Under the pieces are notes generated by a model, which saw only the letters and a list, made by a program, of their open reading frames with translations, made no database searches and was not told the origin of the DNA. A stretch of 12,473 nt of DNA from Deltaproteobacteria bacterium CG07_land_8_20_14_0_80_60_11. Its GTDB lineage: Bacteria; Desulfobacterota; Desulfobaccia; Desulfobaccales; 0-14-0-80-60-11. Shown piece after piece: positions 10,913-12,473 of the stretch. Position 1 is the first letter of the stretch, and every line of letters starts with the position of its first letter. The stretch spans positions 1-12,473 of the forward strand of contig PEWM01000102.1 in NCBI GenBank assembly GCA_002779455.1, given 5' to 3'. The position numbers and the translations under genes are program-made.

Positions 10913-12473
10913 TTACAGCTCGAACTGCGCCGCAATGGGGATGCGCCGTCCCATGCCGAAGGCCTTGGAGGTGATCTTCAGGCCCGGCGCCGCCTGCCGC
11001 CGTTTGTACTCATTTTTGTCGATGGTGCGGATCACCCACTGCACGGTTTCCGGGTCAAACCCCAGCTTGACGATGTCCCCGTAAGCGCAGCCCTCGGTGA
11101 GATAATAATTCATGATCCGGTCCAGGATATCGTACGGGGGCAGGGTGTCCTGGTCCGTCTGGTCCGGTCGCAGCTCCGCCGAGGGGGCCTTGCGGATGAT
11201 CTGCGCCGGGATGATCTCCCGGTCCCGGTTGAGGTATGCGGCCAGTTCATAGACCATGGTCTTGGGCACGTCCGCCAGGACCCCGAGCCCGCCGCTCATA
11301 TCCCCGTACAGGGTGCAGTAGCCCACCGCCAGTTCGCTCTTGTTCCCGGTGGACAGGACCATGTGGCCCTCTTTGTTGGAGATGGCCATGAGGATGTTGC
11401 CCCGGATGCGGGCCTGGATATTTTCCAGGGTGAGTTCGATCTCCCCCAGTTGTAGGGGTCCCTGCAAGGCTTCCCGGTAGCTCTCGTAGATGGGGGTGAT
11501 GGGAATGAGCCTGGTTGCCACTCCCAGGTTGCGGGCCAGGATGAGCGAGTCCTCGATGCTGTCCGGGGAGGTGTAGGGCGAGGGCATCAGCACCCCCAGG
11601 ACGTTTTCCCGGCCCAGGGCGGCGGCGGCCAGGCAGCAGGTGACGGCGGAATCCACCCCGCCGGACAGACCCACCACGGCTTGCTTGAAGCCGCACTTGC
11701 CCAGGTAATCCCTCAGGCCCAGGACCAGGGCCTCGCACACCGTGGCGATCTTCTCCTGGGGCCGGTACCGGCCCGGCGTGCCCGGCTGCGCCAGGTCCAC
11801 GGTGACCACCGCTTCCCGAAATCCCGGCAGCACCGCGATGGCCTCCCCCGCCGGGTCCAGGGCCAGGCCGCGGCCGTCAAAGATGAGCTCATCGTTACCC
11901 CCGACCTGGTTCACATAGACCAGGGGGAGCCCGTATTTCCGGGCGTGGGACTGGAACAGCCGGTGGCGCAGCTCTTCTTTGCCCACCTGGAAGGGCGAGG
12001 CGGAAATATTGATGAGCACCGTGGCGCCGCGCTCGGCCTGGGTCTGGATGGGGTCCAGGGGATAGAGGCGCCTGAACCACAGCTCCGGATCGTACCAGGC
12101 GTCTTCGCAGATGGAAATCCCCAGGATCTCGTCTTTAAAGGGGACGACCGCCACCTCCCCGGCGGGATCGAAGTGCCGGGTCTCGTCGAAGACGTCGTAG
12201 GTGGGTAAAAGCGATTTGGCCTGGCGCAGCCGCACCTGTCCCTGATGGATCAGCACCGCACAGTTGCACAGGCCTTTGCCGGTGTCCCGGCCGGTGGGCT
12301 GCGGCGCCCCCACCAGAATTCCGGTGTCGGGATAGCTGACGGACAGATCCACCAGGTGTTTTAGGGCCTCCTGGACCTGGTGAATCAGGGCCGGCTTCTC
12401 TAAGAGGTCCCGGGGCGGATAGCCCACCAGGAAAAGTTCGGAGAAGACCACCAGGTCGGAGGTTCGATGCTCG
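10913..12473 (-). CDS. nadE: Glutamine-dependent NAD+ synthetase, N-terminus beyond the window
   Basis: Minus strand. The frame stays open to the right edge; a GTG at 12451 lies inside the conserved DLVVFSELFLVGYPP stretch, so it is not the true start and some 30-40 residues are missing. The N-terminal nitrilase-type amidase domain shows its triad: Glu in FSEL, Lys in RQAKSLLPTYDVFDE and Cys in ISICEDAWY (residues 5, 79 and 115 counted from the GTG). It releases ammonia from glutamine. The C-terminal synthetase domain has the PP-loop SGGVDS (263-268), the STGNKSELAVGY motif and the ELRPDQTDQD segment. It makes NAD+ from deamido-NAD+ using ATP, the last step of NAD biosynthesis, in the cytoplasm. 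The C-terminus is complete (IPIAAQFEL). It converges on the + gene ending at 10758. Confidence 0.95.
   Translation of the reverse strand, partial: EHRTSDLVVFSELFLVGYPPRDLLEKPALIHQVQEALKHLVDLSVSYPDTGILVGAPQPTGRDTGKGLCNCAVLIHQGQVRLRQAKSLLPTYDVFDETRHFDPAGEVAVVPFKDEILGISICEDAWYDPELWFRRLYPLDPIQTQAERGATVLINISASPFQVGKEELRHRLFQSHARKYGLPLVYVNQVGGNDELIFDGRGLALDPAGEAIAVLPGFREAVVTVDLAQPGTPGRYRPQEKIATVCEALVLGLRDYLGKCGFKQAVVGLSGGVDSAVTCCLAAAALGRENVLGVLMPSPYTSPDSIEDSLILARNLGVATRLIPITPIYESYREALQGPLQLGEIELTLENIQARIRGNILMAISNKEGHMVLSTGNKSELAVGYCTLYGDMSGGLGVLADVPKTMVYELAAYLNRDREIIPAQIIRKAPSAELRPDQTDQDTLPPYDILDRIMNYYLTEGCAYGDIVKLGFDPETVQWVIRTIDKNEYKRRQAAPGLKITSKAFGMGRRIPIAAQFEL

Noticed and set aside
10108..10935. 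275-residue minus-strand frame opposite the proline-rich exported protein
   Set aside because: The translation is Arg/Gly-rich and low complexity, while the + strand frame has a clean signal peptide and ribosome binding site.

Overview
The window (12,473 bp, GC-rich) looks like bacterial chromosome from a deltaproteobacterium-like lineage (Desulfobacterota in the broad sense). This assignment is inference. It rests on the gene mix (PilZ, a FlhG/MinD-like ATPase, an orphan Flp pilin, HtrA, BI-1), strong G/C third-position bias, and intergenic gaps full of short palindromic repeats. No rRNA, tRNA, CRISPR array, transposase or phage gene was seen.

Left block (1-4293, all +): a 5'-truncated unknown protein, a PilZ protein with two C-terminal membrane helices, a FlhG/MinD-like P-loop ATPase, a 56-residue Flp-type (type IVb) prepilin, and a 488-residue protein joining an MshEN-like N-terminus, a winged-helix-like segment and an AAA+ ATPase domain. 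No TadA motor, secretin or prepilin peptidase is visible. This is the most system-like part of the window: two domain types that can bind c-di-GMP, two ATPases and one pilin. The leader before the PilZ gene can fold into a three-way junction whose closing helix competes with a hairpin next to the ribosome binding site.

Middle block (4294-9655, all +): separate genes with repeat-rich gaps. They encode a Bax inhibitor-1/YccA membrane protein, a zinc-dependent MDR dehydrogenase, a small unknown protein, a PDZ-less HtrA-type periplasmic protease followed 4 nt later by a small unknown protein, and a lactonase-like metallo-beta-lactamase-fold hydrolase. The gaps carry three copies of a 22-bp motif, an exact 26-bp duplicate with a GC hairpin, nested palindromes, and a 131-bp MITE-like element with terminal inverted repeats and an apparent 5-bp target duplication.

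Right block (9656-12473): a small exported protein on the minus strand with a well-formed promoter, a divergent exported protein with a proline-rich tail, a double-hairpin repeat, and on the minus strand most of nadE (glutamine-dependent NAD+ synthetase), whose N-terminus lies beyond the right edge.
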